NCBI RefSeq assembly: GCF_018069755.1
Contig: NZ_JAGQDE010000014.1
Span: forward strand, 79,052-143,051
Origin: Ideonella aquatica
GTDB taxonomy: Bacteria; Pseudomonadota; Gammaproteobacteria; Burkholderiales; Burkholderiaceae_C
DNA length: 64,000 nucleotides
Direction: 5' to 3'
The translations under genes and the position numbers were made by a program. Each line of letters begins with the position of its first letter. The first letter of the stretch is position 1. The notes beneath the pieces were generated by a model that had not been told where the DNA came from, did no database searches, and saw only the letters and a program-made list of their open reading frames with translations. Of the stretch, positions 26,242 to 33,744 are shown piece after piece.

Positions 26242-26697
26242 ATGGAAACGCTGATGGATGTGCCGGCGGGGCAGATGGGGGTCACACAGGGGGTGGACCG
26301 CAAAGGGCCTTTAAAGGGTAAGGGCGGAGCCCTGGCGCAGTGGCACCGGCAGGCCGCACACAAGCTCGCGACAGTGCATGAGGCCATGCAGGTGCTGGCG
26401 CAGGCCACACGGGAGGTGCAGGGTCGGCGCTGGAGCCTGCAGGTGCACAGGCTGCGGGACACGGCGTGGCAGTTGCGCTGGCGAGAGGCCTCGCCGCCTC
26501 GGTCCCACACGGTGTGGGAGTGCATCGAGCCGGAGCTGTCGCAGCTGGCCCCGGGCCTGGCGCAGTGGTTGCGGGAAACGCAGGACTCGGCCGTGCTGCT
26601 CAACCACCAGGAGCAGGTGGCGCGCTATGAGCTCAAGACCATTGCCAGGTTGCTCGGCAGCCGGGCGCCGCACGGCGGCGAACACGGCGCCGGGTGA
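26242..26697 (+). CDS. DUF3158-like ICE protein
   Basis: The 151-residue product contains LKGKGGALAQWHRQAAHKLA and RRWSLQVHRLRDTAWQLRWR, then VARYELKTIARLLGS. These match my memory of DUF3158 proteins encoded between the PFL_4669 gene and ssb. The start is uncertain: ATG 26242 is reported, and a GTG at 26155 would add 29 residues without a better ribosome site. Role unknown. Confidence 0.5.
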   Translation: METLMDVPAGQMGVTQGVDRKGPLKGKGGALAQWHRQAAHKLATVHEAMQVLAQATREVQGRRWSLQVHRLRDTAWQLRWREASPPRSHTVWECIEPELSQLAPGLAQWLRETQDSAVLLNHQEQVARYELKTIARLLGSRAPHGGEHGAG

Positions 26698-26747
26698 CAG
26701 TGACCTGGCGCGTCGCTAGTATTCCAATGCATCGCCCTGGAGGGCCC

Positions 26748-27020
26748 ATGAACATGTTCGACACCGTTGCTGCCCAACCCCAGCTGGTCCTTGCGGCTGT
26801 CGCGTTGGCCCTCGGTTGTGGCTACCTGCTGTGGCAGGTGCTCTTCAGGCGGCTGCCGATCCATCACTTCGGGACCCATCAGGTGATCGAGGCGCTTCGG
26901 TGGGAGCCGCTGGCGCAGCAGCATCGCCTGGCCGCGCAGGGCTCGCTGACCCGTCTGCAGTGGTTCCTGCTGCGAAGACGTCATCTAATCCGGCTGCGAA
27001 CCGAGCTGCGCATCCGGTAG
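26748..27020 (+). CDS. small single-TM membrane protein
   Basis: The 90-residue product has one N-terminal membrane segment (QLVLAAVALALGCGYLLWQV) and a basic cytoplasmic tail rich in Arg and Leu. GGAGGG lies just before ATG 26748. It sits between the DUF3158-like gene and ssb. I recognise no family. Confidence 0.55.
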   Translation: MNMFDTVAAQPQLVLAAVALALGCGYLLWQVLFRRLPIHHFGTHQVIEALRWEPLAQQHRLAAQGSLTRLQWFLLRRRHLIRLRTELRIR

Positions 27021-27128
27021 CGGAAGGCGCTGGGCATCCAGCGCATCGACACAGACAACACCAGCAGCCGCAAAGGCGCTTTTCCCCGGACACACCCCAA
27101 GAGGAAGCTGATCGACAAAGGGGACACC

Positions 27129-27539
27129 ATGTCCATTGAATCCATCGTCCGCGGTAATCTGACCAAGGATCCCGAAGCCCGCGAAGTCAAGGTGAATGGC
27201 GAAAGCCGGCGCGTGGTCGACATTCGCATCTTCAGCGACGAGTACCGGCGCGAAGGTGAACAACTCATCCAGGACGATGACCGCTGCGTGGGCGTCGACG
27301 TCACGCTCTGGTCCGAGCGACTGGGTGAGCAGGTGATGGCCCACCTGCGCAAGGGCAGCCGCGTGGAGGCCAAGGGGGCGATGTACTTGCACCGCTACAA
27401 GGACCGTGAGACCGGTGAGCCGCGTGCCGGCCTGCAGATGAACGCCGACAGCGTGACGCTGGTGCTGGCGCGCATCGAGTCGATCGCCTTCGCGCCCTCG
27501 CGCCGCACGCAGGAGGCCGAGGAGGCCGCGGCGGGCTGA
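27129..27539 (+). CDS. ssb: single-stranded DNA-binding protein, ICE type
   Basis: The 136-residue product has an OB-fold pattern: RGNLTKDPEAREVKVNGESR, RRVVDIRIFSDEYRR, VGVDVTLWSERLGEQVM and GSRVEAKGAMYLHRYKDRET. It lacks the acidic C-terminal tip (DDIPF) of chromosomal SSB that recruits host repair proteins. Probably protects single-stranded DNA during conjugative transfer or replication of the element. Confidence 0.8.
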   Translation: MSIESIVRGNLTKDPEAREVKVNGESRRVVDIRIFSDEYRREGEQLIQDDDRCVGVDVTLWSERLGEQVMAHLRKGSRVEAKGAMYLHRYKDRETGEPRAGLQMNADSVTLVLARIESIAFAPSRRTQEAEEAAAG

Positions 27540-27622
27540 GACGGGCACGGCCGGCTGGGTCGGTTGGCCGTCTGACAGCGCGCGCGGCCTAGCCGCCGGA
27601 CAGCACACGACAGGAGCAATGC

Positions 27623-27886
27623 ATGCATCACAGAACGCCCCCGGATCTGGCCGAGTCTGCCTGGCGCGCGGTGCGCGCCTGCGCCTTCGATGTCGTGCAC
27701 CTGGCGGCGCGCTCCGGGCGCGCCAGCCTGAGGGTGCAAGGCGTGCAGCTGCTGGCTCAGCGGATCGGCACCTCTCGGGCCAGTGCGCCCTGGGCCTTCA
27801 TTCGGCTCAGCATGCGCCGCGGCGCAGCGCCGGCCGAGGTCACCTTCGTGTCTTCGCTGCCAGAGGAACGGGATCATGGCGGCTGA
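27623..27886 (+). CDS. small hypothetical protein
   Basis: This 87-residue ORF has AGGAG before ATG 27623 and overlaps the next gene's start by 11 bp. The sequence (SAWRAVRACAFDVVHLAARS, SRASAPWAFIRLSMRRG) is helical with an Arg-rich middle. No family is recognised. Expression is probably coupled with ssb and the following gene. Confidence 0.45.
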   Translation: MHHRTPPDLAESAWRAVRACAFDVVHLAARSGRASLRVQGVQLLAQRIGTSRASAPWAFIRLSMRRGAAPAEVTFVSSLPEERDHGG

Positions 27887-28376
27887 GTCGGGTGTGCAAC
27901 GCGCTGCGGTGGTCACCGCGCAGGTTTGGTACGGCCGCTTCGGTGACATGCTGATCGAGACCTGTGTCGACGGCACGGTGTGGATCAATGGAGAGCCGGT
28001 GGCGGGCAAGCGGTCCCAGCCAGCGGCAGTGACGACGCCTTCGCCGCCGACGTCAGCGCAGGCAGAGGACGAGGCCGGTGCCCGCCCGGACGCAGCAGCG
28101 CAGGACCAGCCCTACGACTGCGATGCGCTCATCCAGGCCGCTGAGGACAAGGCCTTTGCGGGCTGTGGCCTGTCGGATTGGCTCTGGGAGCAGCGGGTGC
28201 AGGCCTACTACGCAGGCATCCTGGCCAGGGCCCCGGCGCAGCACCGCCAGCGCACCGTACAGGCCTTGCTGGCGCGAGGCTACGAGCCGGGCTATGTCTC
28301 ACCCGATCTGGGGCCCGGCTACTGCAGCCGAACCGGCATTGACGAACACTACTGCACGTGCGGCTATCACCTCTGA
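27876..28376 (+). CDS. ICE hypothetical protein with Cys-rich C-terminus
   Basis: The 166-residue product begins inside the previous gene. After a Pro/Ala linker comes a helical domain (CDALIQAAEDKAFAGCGLSD, RVQAYYAGILARAPAQHRQR). A short tail, GYCSRTGIDEHYCTCGYHL, has three cysteines and a histidine that could bind zinc. The gene lies between ssb and the SNF2 helicase. Unknown function. Confidence 0.5.
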   Translation: MAAESGVQRAAVVTAQVWYGRFGDMLIETCVDGTVWINGEPVAGKRSQPAAVTTPSPPTSAQAEDEAGARPDAAAQDQPYDCDALIQAAEDKAFAGCGLSDWLWEQRVQAYYAGILARAPAQHRQRTVQALLARGYEPGYVSPDLGPGYCSRTGIDEHYCTCGYHL

Positions 28377-28440
28377 GGCGATCGCGGTCGTGCGGCCGAG
28401 CCTGGCCAGCTCGTCAGGCACTGCCCAGGTGACCGGTGCC

Positions 28441-30393
28441 ATGTCCACCGATGTCACCGAGCGGCCTTCCTTCGCGCCGGTCGCGCCCGCCTTGCGACCG
28501 TTTGTCCAGCGCGCCGCTTGCGACGGTCGGCGCATGGGCCTGGCCACGCCGTTCGGGGACGAGGTGAGCGCGCTGATGCGCTCCCTGGGTGCCAGCTGGA
28601 CGCCCTACCGCCGCATGTGGCTGTGCGAGGTCGACGGCCTGCGCGAACTGCTGGACGGTCTGCAGCGCGCGGCCGCTCGTCTGCCGGCCTTCTCGTTCGA
28701 CGATGCGCGGGCGCTGGCAGTGGCGGCCTGGCAGAACCCTCAGACCGACTACTTCACCTCGCTGCTCGATGTGCAAGTGATGCCCTTGGCCAAGGGCGGC
28801 TACGCGGTGTCATCGGCCTTCGATCCGCTGGTGGTGCGGGCGCTGAAGCGGCTGGGGGGACGATTCCACAAGCCCGCGCGGGCCTGGGAGGTCAGGCGCG
28901 ATCGGCAGGAGATCCTTCGTGTGCTGCACGAGGTGGCCGGGGTCGACGAGACCGTCGTGTTCGTGCACGAAGGAGCGCTGCTGCTGGAAGACCTGGTGGC
29001 CGCTGCCAGGAGCGAGGTGCCGATCGCTGTGCCTGGCGCCGCTCCGCCGGCGACAGGTGGCGGTGAACAGGCGGAGACAGCCATGCCCTTGGGCGCCGGT
29101 TTTGTGTCTGCGCTGGGCACGCCGCTGGTGCGCTTGGCCGTGGACGAGAAGGCGCTGGCCAGGGCCGCGCGCGAATGCGGCCTGCGTGACTACCAGGTGG
29201 CCGGCGTGAGGCATCTGCTGGGCCTCTCCAGTGGCCTGTTGGCGGATGACATGGGTCTGGGCAAGACCAGGCAGGCCGTCGTGGCCGGTCGGCTCGCTGC
29301 CGGTGCTGACCAGGTGCTGGTCGCCTGCCCTGCCAGCCTGGCGCTGAATTGGGAGCGTGAGATCCGCGCGGTATACCCGAACGCCCGCATCGCGCTGGTG
29401 GGTCAGCACCCGATGGTGCAGGTCCGCGCAGCGGACTGGATCATCGCGAACTACGAGCGCCTGGGTGGCCTGGTGCGCGAGGCCAGCCTGCGACTGGCGG
29501 TCATGTTGGTGGACGAGGCTCACTACCTCAAGGAGCACCAGGCCGGACGCACCCGCAATGCGTTCTTGCTGGCTGAGCGTGTACCGCGGCGGTTTTTGCT
29601 GACCGGCACACCTGTGCTCAACCGCGAGATCGAGGTCCACACCCTGCTGCGACTCTCGGGGCATCCCTTGGGCCGGATGCCGCTGGTGGAGTTCCGCAAA
29701 CAATTCGCCGGCGACGCTGGCAAGCGCGCCCAGCTCGCCGAGCGCGTCAGCGAGTGGATGCTGCGCCGGGGCAAGGACGTGCTCAAGGATCTGGGAGACA
29801 AGCTGCACCAGACCAGAGTCCTGCAGGCGCCGGACAAGCTGGCGGTGTACCGCAGCATCCTGGCCGATCCCAGCCTGCAGACGATGCCCAAGCTCACCAA
29901 GCTGCGTCAGCATCTGGAGGCCTCCAAGGTCGACTTCCTGATCGACTCGGTCCGATGCCTGCCCCAGAACGGCAAGGCGCTGATCTTCTGCGAGTACATG
30001 GACACCGTGGACCAGCTCAAGGAGGCCCTGGCCAGCGACGGCGTGCGCTGTGTCAGCCTGGTGGGCTCAGACCCACCCAAGAAGCGCATGGCGGCGGTGG
30101 ACGCGTTTCAGCGGGACCCTGCGGTGCAGGTCTTCATCGGCACCACGATGGCGGCCGGGGTGGGCATCACGCTCACTGCGGCCAACTACGTCTTCTTCGC
30201 ATCGCTGCCTTGGACGCCGGCGCTCAAGCGTCAGGCGGAGGACAGGGCCTACCGCAGCGGCAACACCCGCGATGTGTTCGTCATCACACCCCTGGTGGCC
30301 GGAACGATCGACGAGCAGATCTATGCCTTGCTCGAGGCCAAGCGCGACATCGAAATGTCGATCGTTGAGGCGAATCGGGTGGGGGTGGGTTGA
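28441..30393 (+). CDS. SNF2-family helicase (SMARCAL1/HARP-like)
   Basis: The 650-residue product has an N-terminal region with two HARP-like repeats, each a short motif around MRSLGASWTPYRRMWLCEV and LKRLGGRFHKPARAWEVRRD. A complete SNF2 ATPase follows: LLADDMGLGKTRQAVVAG (Walker A), VDEAHYLKEHQAG (DEAH), LLTGTPVLNREIE, and the C-terminal AEDRAYRSGNTRDVFVI (motif VI). Such annealing-type helicases remodel stalled forks. It is the last plus-strand ICE gene before the cargo region. No ribosome site stands out at ATG 28441. Confidence 0.7.
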   Translation: MSTDVTERPSFAPVAPALRPFVQRAACDGRRMGLATPFGDEVSALMRSLGASWTPYRRMWLCEVDGLRELLDGLQRAAARLPAFSFDDARALAVAAWQNPQTDYFTSLLDVQVMPLAKGGYAVSSAFDPLVVRALKRLGGRFHKPARAWEVRRDRQEILRVLHEVAGVDETVVFVHEGALLLEDLVAAARSEVPIAVPGAAPPATGGGEQAETAMPLGAGFVSALGTPLVRLAVDEKALARAARECGLRDYQVAGVRHLLGLSSGLLADDMGLGKTRQAVVAGRLAAGADQVLVACPASLALNWEREIRAVYPNARIALVGQHPMVQVRAADWIIANYERLGGLVREASLRLAVMLVDEAHYLKEHQAGRTRNAFLLAERVPRRFLLTGTPVLNREIEVHTLLRLSGHPLGRMPLVEFRKQFAGDAGKRAQLAERVSEWMLRRGKDVLKDLGDKLHQTRVLQAPDKLAVYRSILADPSLQTMPKLTKLRQHLEASKVDFLIDSVRCLPQNGKALIFCEYMDTVDQLKEALASDGVRCVSLVGSDPPKKRMAAVDAFQRDPAVQVFIGTTMAAGVGITLTAANYVFFASLPWTPALKRQAEDRAYRSGNTRDVFVITPLVAGTIDEQIYALLEAKRDIEMSIVEANRVGVG

Positions 30394-30465
30394 GTGGTTC
30401 GGGCTCGCGCATGAGGGAGTAAGCAGCGGGCTCAGCTGGGGTTTCGCAGTGACAAGCAGCTAGGG

Positions 30466-30485
30466 CGGTGCGCCAGCGCACCGCG
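30466..30485. terminator. perfect 8-bp hairpin between convergent genes
   Basis: GCGGTGCG pairs with CGCACCGC around a CCAG loop, between the end of the SNF2 helicase gene and the end of the H-NS gene. There is no clear T-run on either strand, so it would be an imperfect bidirectional terminator. Confidence 0.4.
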
Positions 30486-30491
30486 GCCCGT

Positions 30492-30797
30492 TCAGATCGC
30501 GAAGTCGATGAGCGCCCGACCTGCCGCAAGCTGCGTCTGCAGCCACTTCGGCTTCAGCCCGCGGCCCGACCAGGTCTGGCCGGATGCTGGGTCTCGGTAC
30601 TTGGCGGCCACCTTGGTGCCAGCGGCCTTCTTGACGCCGTCGCCGGCGCGATGTGCCAGATCAGCTGCGGTGAGGCCGTACTCGGCCATCAGGGCTTTGA
30701 CCTTGCTGATGGCGTCGGCGCGGGCGGTGCGTTGCATCTCGGCTATCTGCCGATCAAGGGCGTCCTTCTGGGCGATTAGGTCTTGGAGTGTGGACAT
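30492..30797 (-). CDS. hns: H-NS family nucleoid protein
   Basis: The 101-residue product has a coiled-coil N-terminus (MSTLQDLIAQKDALDRQIAE) and the C-terminal DNA-binding loop KYRDPASGQTWSGRGLKPKW, close to the RDPxTGxTWSGRGR consensus of betaproteobacterial H-NS. Leucine replaces the usual basic residue after RG. H-NS proteins silence AT-rich horizontally acquired DNA. Its place beside the lower-GC SIR2 gene suggests it keeps element cargo quiet. The start at 30797 matches the family's N-terminus. Confidence 0.8.
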   Translation of the reverse strand: MSTLQDLIAQKDALDRQIAEMQRTARADAISKVKALMAEYGLTAADLAHRAGDGVKKAAGTKVAAKYRDPASGQTWSGRGLKPKWLQTQLAAGRALIDFAI

Positions 30798-30825
30798 TGC
30801 AAGGGTGAATGCTCTAGGAGGCGTC

Positions 30826-31110
30826 ATGGTAGCGCCGCCACCCGACGATTCAAGACCAATCTGGGGACGCGCTTCACGCAATCGTCTATGGGCGGTTGGT
30901 AGAGTGAGGCGGCGGGCGGCCGCTCAATACCCTCTACTGATCGTGTACACCTTCAGCGCCGATGGGCGGAACACGCCGCGGGCTGTCATCAGGCACGACA
31001 AGAAAGGCATCACCATCCCCGAGGAGGAAATGATCTCGCTTGAGCGCGAGGTTCGAGAAGATGCAGGCCACTTGCTCAGCATAGCCGCCCGCATGGGTTG
31101 CGATTTCTAG
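30826..31110 (+). CDS. possible small protein
   Basis: The last 55 codons read like real protein (YTFSADGRNTPRAVIRHDKK, EEEMISLEREVREDAGHLLS), whereas the first 40 are basic low complexity. ATG 30826 lies close to the divergent H-NS start. The true start may be an alternative codon near 30940. No family recognised. Confidence 0.3.
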   Translation: MVAPPPDDSRPIWGRASRNRLWAVGRVRRRAAAQYPLLIVYTFSADGRNTPRAVIRHDKKGITIPEEEMISLEREVREDAGHLLSIAARMGCDF

Positions 31111-31147
31111 CTCATGCCCTGAGCCACTGGCGCGCCACCATCGCCGG

Positions 31148-31396
31148 ATGGACACAGCCCACATCCGTCCCACTCTTCAGGCGCCCGACCGCCCCTGCTG
31201 GCACTGCTCAGCCTGGGGAGGTTGGGCATGGGGCGGGCCCGCCGGCCGGTGCACCCGCCCGAACCACTCCGCGGTGCGGGCGATGCCTGAGCGAGGGTGC
31301 GCTGGCTGGCAGCGCGATCCCGGCGCCGACGATGAGCCAGGGCCCCCCACAGTCGTGCAAAATTATTACTGTTTGCAAGTAGGGGTCCTATCTTGA
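31148..31396 (+). CDS. Cys-rich small protein, 3' end probably replaced at the cargo junction
   Basis: The product carries CWHCSAWGG and later CTRP and ERGCAGWQRDPGADDEPGPP, a pattern I associate with small ICE proteins that may bind zinc. After DDEPGPP the sequence turns AT-rich (NYYCLQVGVLS), which looks like run-on into foreign DNA. The stop overlaps the SIR2 gene's TTG start (TTGA). Start ATG 31148 has no strong ribosome site. Confidence 0.4.
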   Translation: MDTAHIRPTLQAPDRPCWHCSAWGGWAWGGPAGRCTRPNHSAVRAMPERGCAGWQRDPGADDEPGPPTVVQNYYCLQVGVLS

Positions 31397-32325
31397 TTAC
31401 CAGGAAAACTGTCCTGATCCTAGGTGCAGGAGCGAGCATTCCGTATGGCTTTCCGAGCGGTTTAGATTTGACCAAGCTCATCAGGGCCATGAAGGCATCT
31501 GAACTCGAAATGGTTCCTATAAGCGAGGATTCCCGTGCAAGGAATAACAGAGCTGACGAATTCCTTTTTTCGTTCAACCGCTCGCAAGCGAAAAGCATAG
31601 ACGCCTTCTTGGCTCGTAGAAGTGAGTTCTCCGACCTGGGAAAACTCGCGATAGCGATCCAAATACTTAAGCTGGAACAACCGGGGGTTATTTACGAAGG
31701 TCTGGCGCCGGGACGCTGGTTTTCAGACCTTTTGCACGCAATGGACGCTCCATGGGATCAGATGAACCAGAACAGAATATCTTTTGTCACGTTCAACTAC
31801 GATAGGTCGCTTGAATTTGCCTTGTCGACGGCCCTGCAATATCGCCACGGAAAGACTCCAAACGAGGTGGAGGTGCTGATGAAGGAGTTTCCCATCGTGC
31901 ACGCCTACGGGCAACTAGGCTCGCTAAACCCTGACGACCCTTCCTTTGTTCAATACGGTGCGCACAGCAACCCAATGGACACGCGTTTCCTCTTTCGTGC
32001 AATGCAGGGGATTCAGGTAATCCCTGAAGGACGTGACGGCAGCGATACGTTCTCCGAAGCACAGGCGCTCATTTCCCGTGCAGATGCCATTTGCTTTCTG
32101 GGGTTCGGGTTCGATGAAACGAACGTACGACGCCTCGGAGGAGAATCAATCTTGGGATCAGGTGGGGAGACGCATTTTGCCGCCTCGGCTTTTCACTTAA
32201 CAAAGGCCGAGACAGAAAAGGCCCTCAGGTCGATCTGCCATAACAAGTGGACGAGTTACTACCGGGACAGAATGTTCAATTCAGACTGCGCTAATACACT
32301 GAGGGAATCGTTGATTTTAGGGTAG
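31393..32325 (+). CDS. SIR2-like domain protein (candidate NAD-consuming defence effector)
   Basis: The 310-residue product opens with VLILGAGASIPYGFPSG, the SIR2/NAD-binding loop. It also has TFNYDRSLEFAL with the conserved Asn and HAYGQLGSLNPDD with the catalytic His. Base composition is clearly lower in GC than the surroundings and codon use differs, so it was acquired separately. The start is TTG at 31393 behind AGGGG. SIR2 domains of this kind deplete NAD+ in several anti-phage systems. As a stand-alone gene its trigger is unknown. Confidence 0.7.
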   Translation: MITRKTVLILGAGASIPYGFPSGLDLTKLIRAMKASELEMVPISEDSRARNNRADEFLFSFNRSQAKSIDAFLARRSEFSDLGKLAIAIQILKLEQPGVIYEGLAPGRWFSDLLHAMDAPWDQMNQNRISFVTFNYDRSLEFALSTALQYRHGKTPNEVEVLMKEFPIVHAYGQLGSLNPDDPSFVQYGAHSNPMDTRFLFRAMQGIQVIPEGRDGSDTFSEAQALISRADAICFLGFGFDETNVRRLGGESILGSGGETHFAASAFHLTKAETEKALRSICHNKWTSYYRDRMFNSDCANTLRESLILG

Positions 32326-32343
32326 GCATACATATAGAACTAC

Positions 32344-32363
32344 ATCCCCCCCTTCAGGGGGAT
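32344..32363. terminator. hairpin after the SIR2 gene
   Basis: CCCCC and GGGGG pair around TTCA (32348-32361), extended by AT/AT, shortly after the SIR2 stop. Only a weak T-tract (ATTC) follows. A probable terminator for the SIR2 gene. Confidence 0.4.
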
Positions 32364-32397
32364 TCACACCGCCGTGCCGCCGCGCGACGCTCGCGCG

Positions 32398-32667
32398 ATG
32401 CCCTACGTCTTCACCCCGCCGGCTGCCTTCGAGTGGCCCGACATCTGGCTGCGCCAGGACATGCGCGGGCGCTTCTACTTCCTGATGGAGCCCATCCGAG
32501 CCGCGGCTGAGGCCTGCGGCATCCCCGAGGAGGATCTCGACCGGCAGACCGCCACGACGATCGCGGCAGAGTGGTACCGGCACCACCTGCGGCACGGCGG
32601 CCGGCACTTCCCGCTGGCTGATCGGTGGCTGGCTGACCTTGAAGCTCAGTCGGACCGTACGCACTGA
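32398..32667 (+). CDS. small hypothetical protein
   Basis: The 89-residue product from ATG 32398 (a GTG at 32374 is possible) has TPPAAFEWPDIWLRQDMRGR and a helical remainder with TIAAEWYRHHLRHGG. GC content returns to the genome level here. No family is recognised. It lies between the SIR2 gene and the polyproline ORF. Confidence 0.45.
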   Translation: MPYVFTPPAAFEWPDIWLRQDMRGRFYFLMEPIRAAAEACGIPEEDLDRQTATTIAAEWYRHHLRHGGRHFPLADRWLADLEAQSDRTH

Positions 32668-32729
32668 CCTCGGCGATCATTGACTCCCGCGACCGCGGTT
32701 CTCAGTCCATCAAGCAATCGGAGGAGAAG

Positions 32730-32906
32730 TTGAACAAGCGCATACTCACCACAGGGACAGTTGGCATCGAAAGAAGGAGTTGGAACCCGCCAGCGCCTCC
32801 ACCGCCGAGCCCGCCACCGCCACCGCCGCCACCGCCACCGCCGCCACCGCCACCGCCACCGCCACCGCCACCGCCACCGCCACCGCCACCGCCACCCTCG
32901 ACGTGA
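32730..32906 (+). CDS. 58-residue polyproline ORF (possible leader peptide)
   Basis: A GGAGGAG ribosome site (32720-32726) precedes TTG 32730. The ORF reads MNKRILTTGTVGIERRSWNP, then PAPPPPS, 29 consecutive prolines, Ser-Thr and stop at 32904-32906. Its stop lies 16 bp before the ATG of the two-TM protein. Long proline runs stall ribosomes unless EF-P acts, so the ORF could regulate the downstream gene. The proline codons come from a hexanucleotide repeat that is open in other frames too, so the ORF could be accidental; the ribosome site argues that it is translated. Confidence 0.4.
   Translation: MNKRILTTGTVGIERRSWNPPAPPPPSPPPPPPPPPPPPPPPPPPPPPPPPPPPPPST
32811..32897. repeat. CCACCG/CCGCCA hexanucleotide microsatellite
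   Basis: About 87 bp consist of CCA and CCG triplets, becoming a strict CCACCG tandem repeat in the second half. Such tracts expand and contract by slippage. In the polyproline frame a change by whole triplets alters only proline number. Confidence 0.85.
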
Positions 32907-32922
32907 CAGAAAGTAGCGCTCG

Positions 32923-33402
32923 ATGCCCACCACCTCCGCCACCCGAGAGCTTGGCGCCGCCGTTTCTGATGTGCGTTACGCTGTGATCTACGGTGAGCTG
33001 AATGAGCGCTTCTGGACCCGAATCGACACGGCGTTGAGCCTCGTCAGTGCCATCGGTGGCTCAGCGGCGGTGGCGACATTCCTGGCGCAGTCCAACTTGG
33101 CCAATGCAGTAGCCGGAGCCGTTCTCGCGCTCGCTGGCGTATTGGGCTTGGTGTTGCGGCCCGGCCAAAAAGCGTCGCAGTTCCGTGAAGCGCGTATCGG
33201 CTACTTGAACCTGCTGGGGCGCGCTTGGTCGATGCAGGTTGGTGAGGTCGACGCAGAGCGCGCGCGCTTGGAGGCTGCCGCCCCTATTGGGCTGGACGGC
33301 TTGGGTCCGGTTGCGTGGAATCGTCTCGTGATACAGCTTGGGGACGAAGACCGCGCGCAGGGGTTGACCACTTGGCAGTCTGTGCTGGCTTGGATCGCGT
33401 AG
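32923..33402 (+). CDS. two-TM membrane protein, SLATT-like
   Basis: The 159-residue product has an N-terminal helix (YAVIYGELNERFWTRIDTAL), then two membrane segments (LSLVSAIGGSAAVATFLAQ and AVAGAVLALAGVLGLVL), a basic GQKASQFREARIGYLNLLGR segment and a soluble helical tail. The arrangement recalls SLATT-type two-TM effectors that are linked to nucleotide-signal or SIR2-type immunity, but the match is by architecture only. It lies downstream of the polyproline ORF and near the SIR2 gene. Confidence 0.5.
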   Translation: MPTTSATRELGAAVSDVRYAVIYGELNERFWTRIDTALSLVSAIGGSAAVATFLAQSNLANAVAGAVLALAGVLGLVLRPGQKASQFREARIGYLNLLGRAWSMQVGEVDAERARLEAAAPIGLDGLGPVAWNRLVIQLGDEDRAQGLTTWQSVLAWIA

Positions 33403-33744
33403 CACCCAGATCCAGCAAGGCCCCGCTGACACAGGCCGAGGCGGCAGACAACATGGCGGACGGCCCGCAGGACAGCCCTTCGACACCGGTTGGCCCGCAC
33501 AGTTTGGCGGACTCGATCATTCGTATCGCGCTCGTGCGCAAGTCCTCTTGGCTGAAATTCCAGCAGAGGCTATCCCGGTCCAGCTGTCGACACGCTCAGA
33601 TCGGCGATGCCAAGCTTGCGAAAAGCGCGTATGGGCCACGAACGGTCGCGGCGCGTTCAGCTACGCTTGAAAGCCGCCTTGCCTCGACTTGTGTTCTTCT
33701 TGCCAGGCGGTGACTCGGGCGCCCTGGCGTGACAACGGTCTATG
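33403..33744. other. no gene seen
   Basis: Between the two-TM gene and the convergent end of the defence operon there are open frames but no ribosome site or recognisable motif. A GCCAGG...CCTGGC inverted repeat near 33704-33728 could terminate the minus-strand operon. Confidence 0.4.

Noticed and set aside
30508..30825. Plus-strand frame opposite the H-NS gene
   Set aside because: Shadow of H-NS, whose coiled coil and DNA-binding loop are clear on the minus strand.
32811..32897. Possible CRISPR array because of regular repeats
   Set aside because: Units are 3-6 bp with no spacers, so it is a microsatellite.
32646..32942. Minus-strand frame with a long Trp-Arg repeat
   Set aside because: Produced by reading the CCACCG repeat backwards; there is no start context. 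Only the proline frame has a credible ribosome site.
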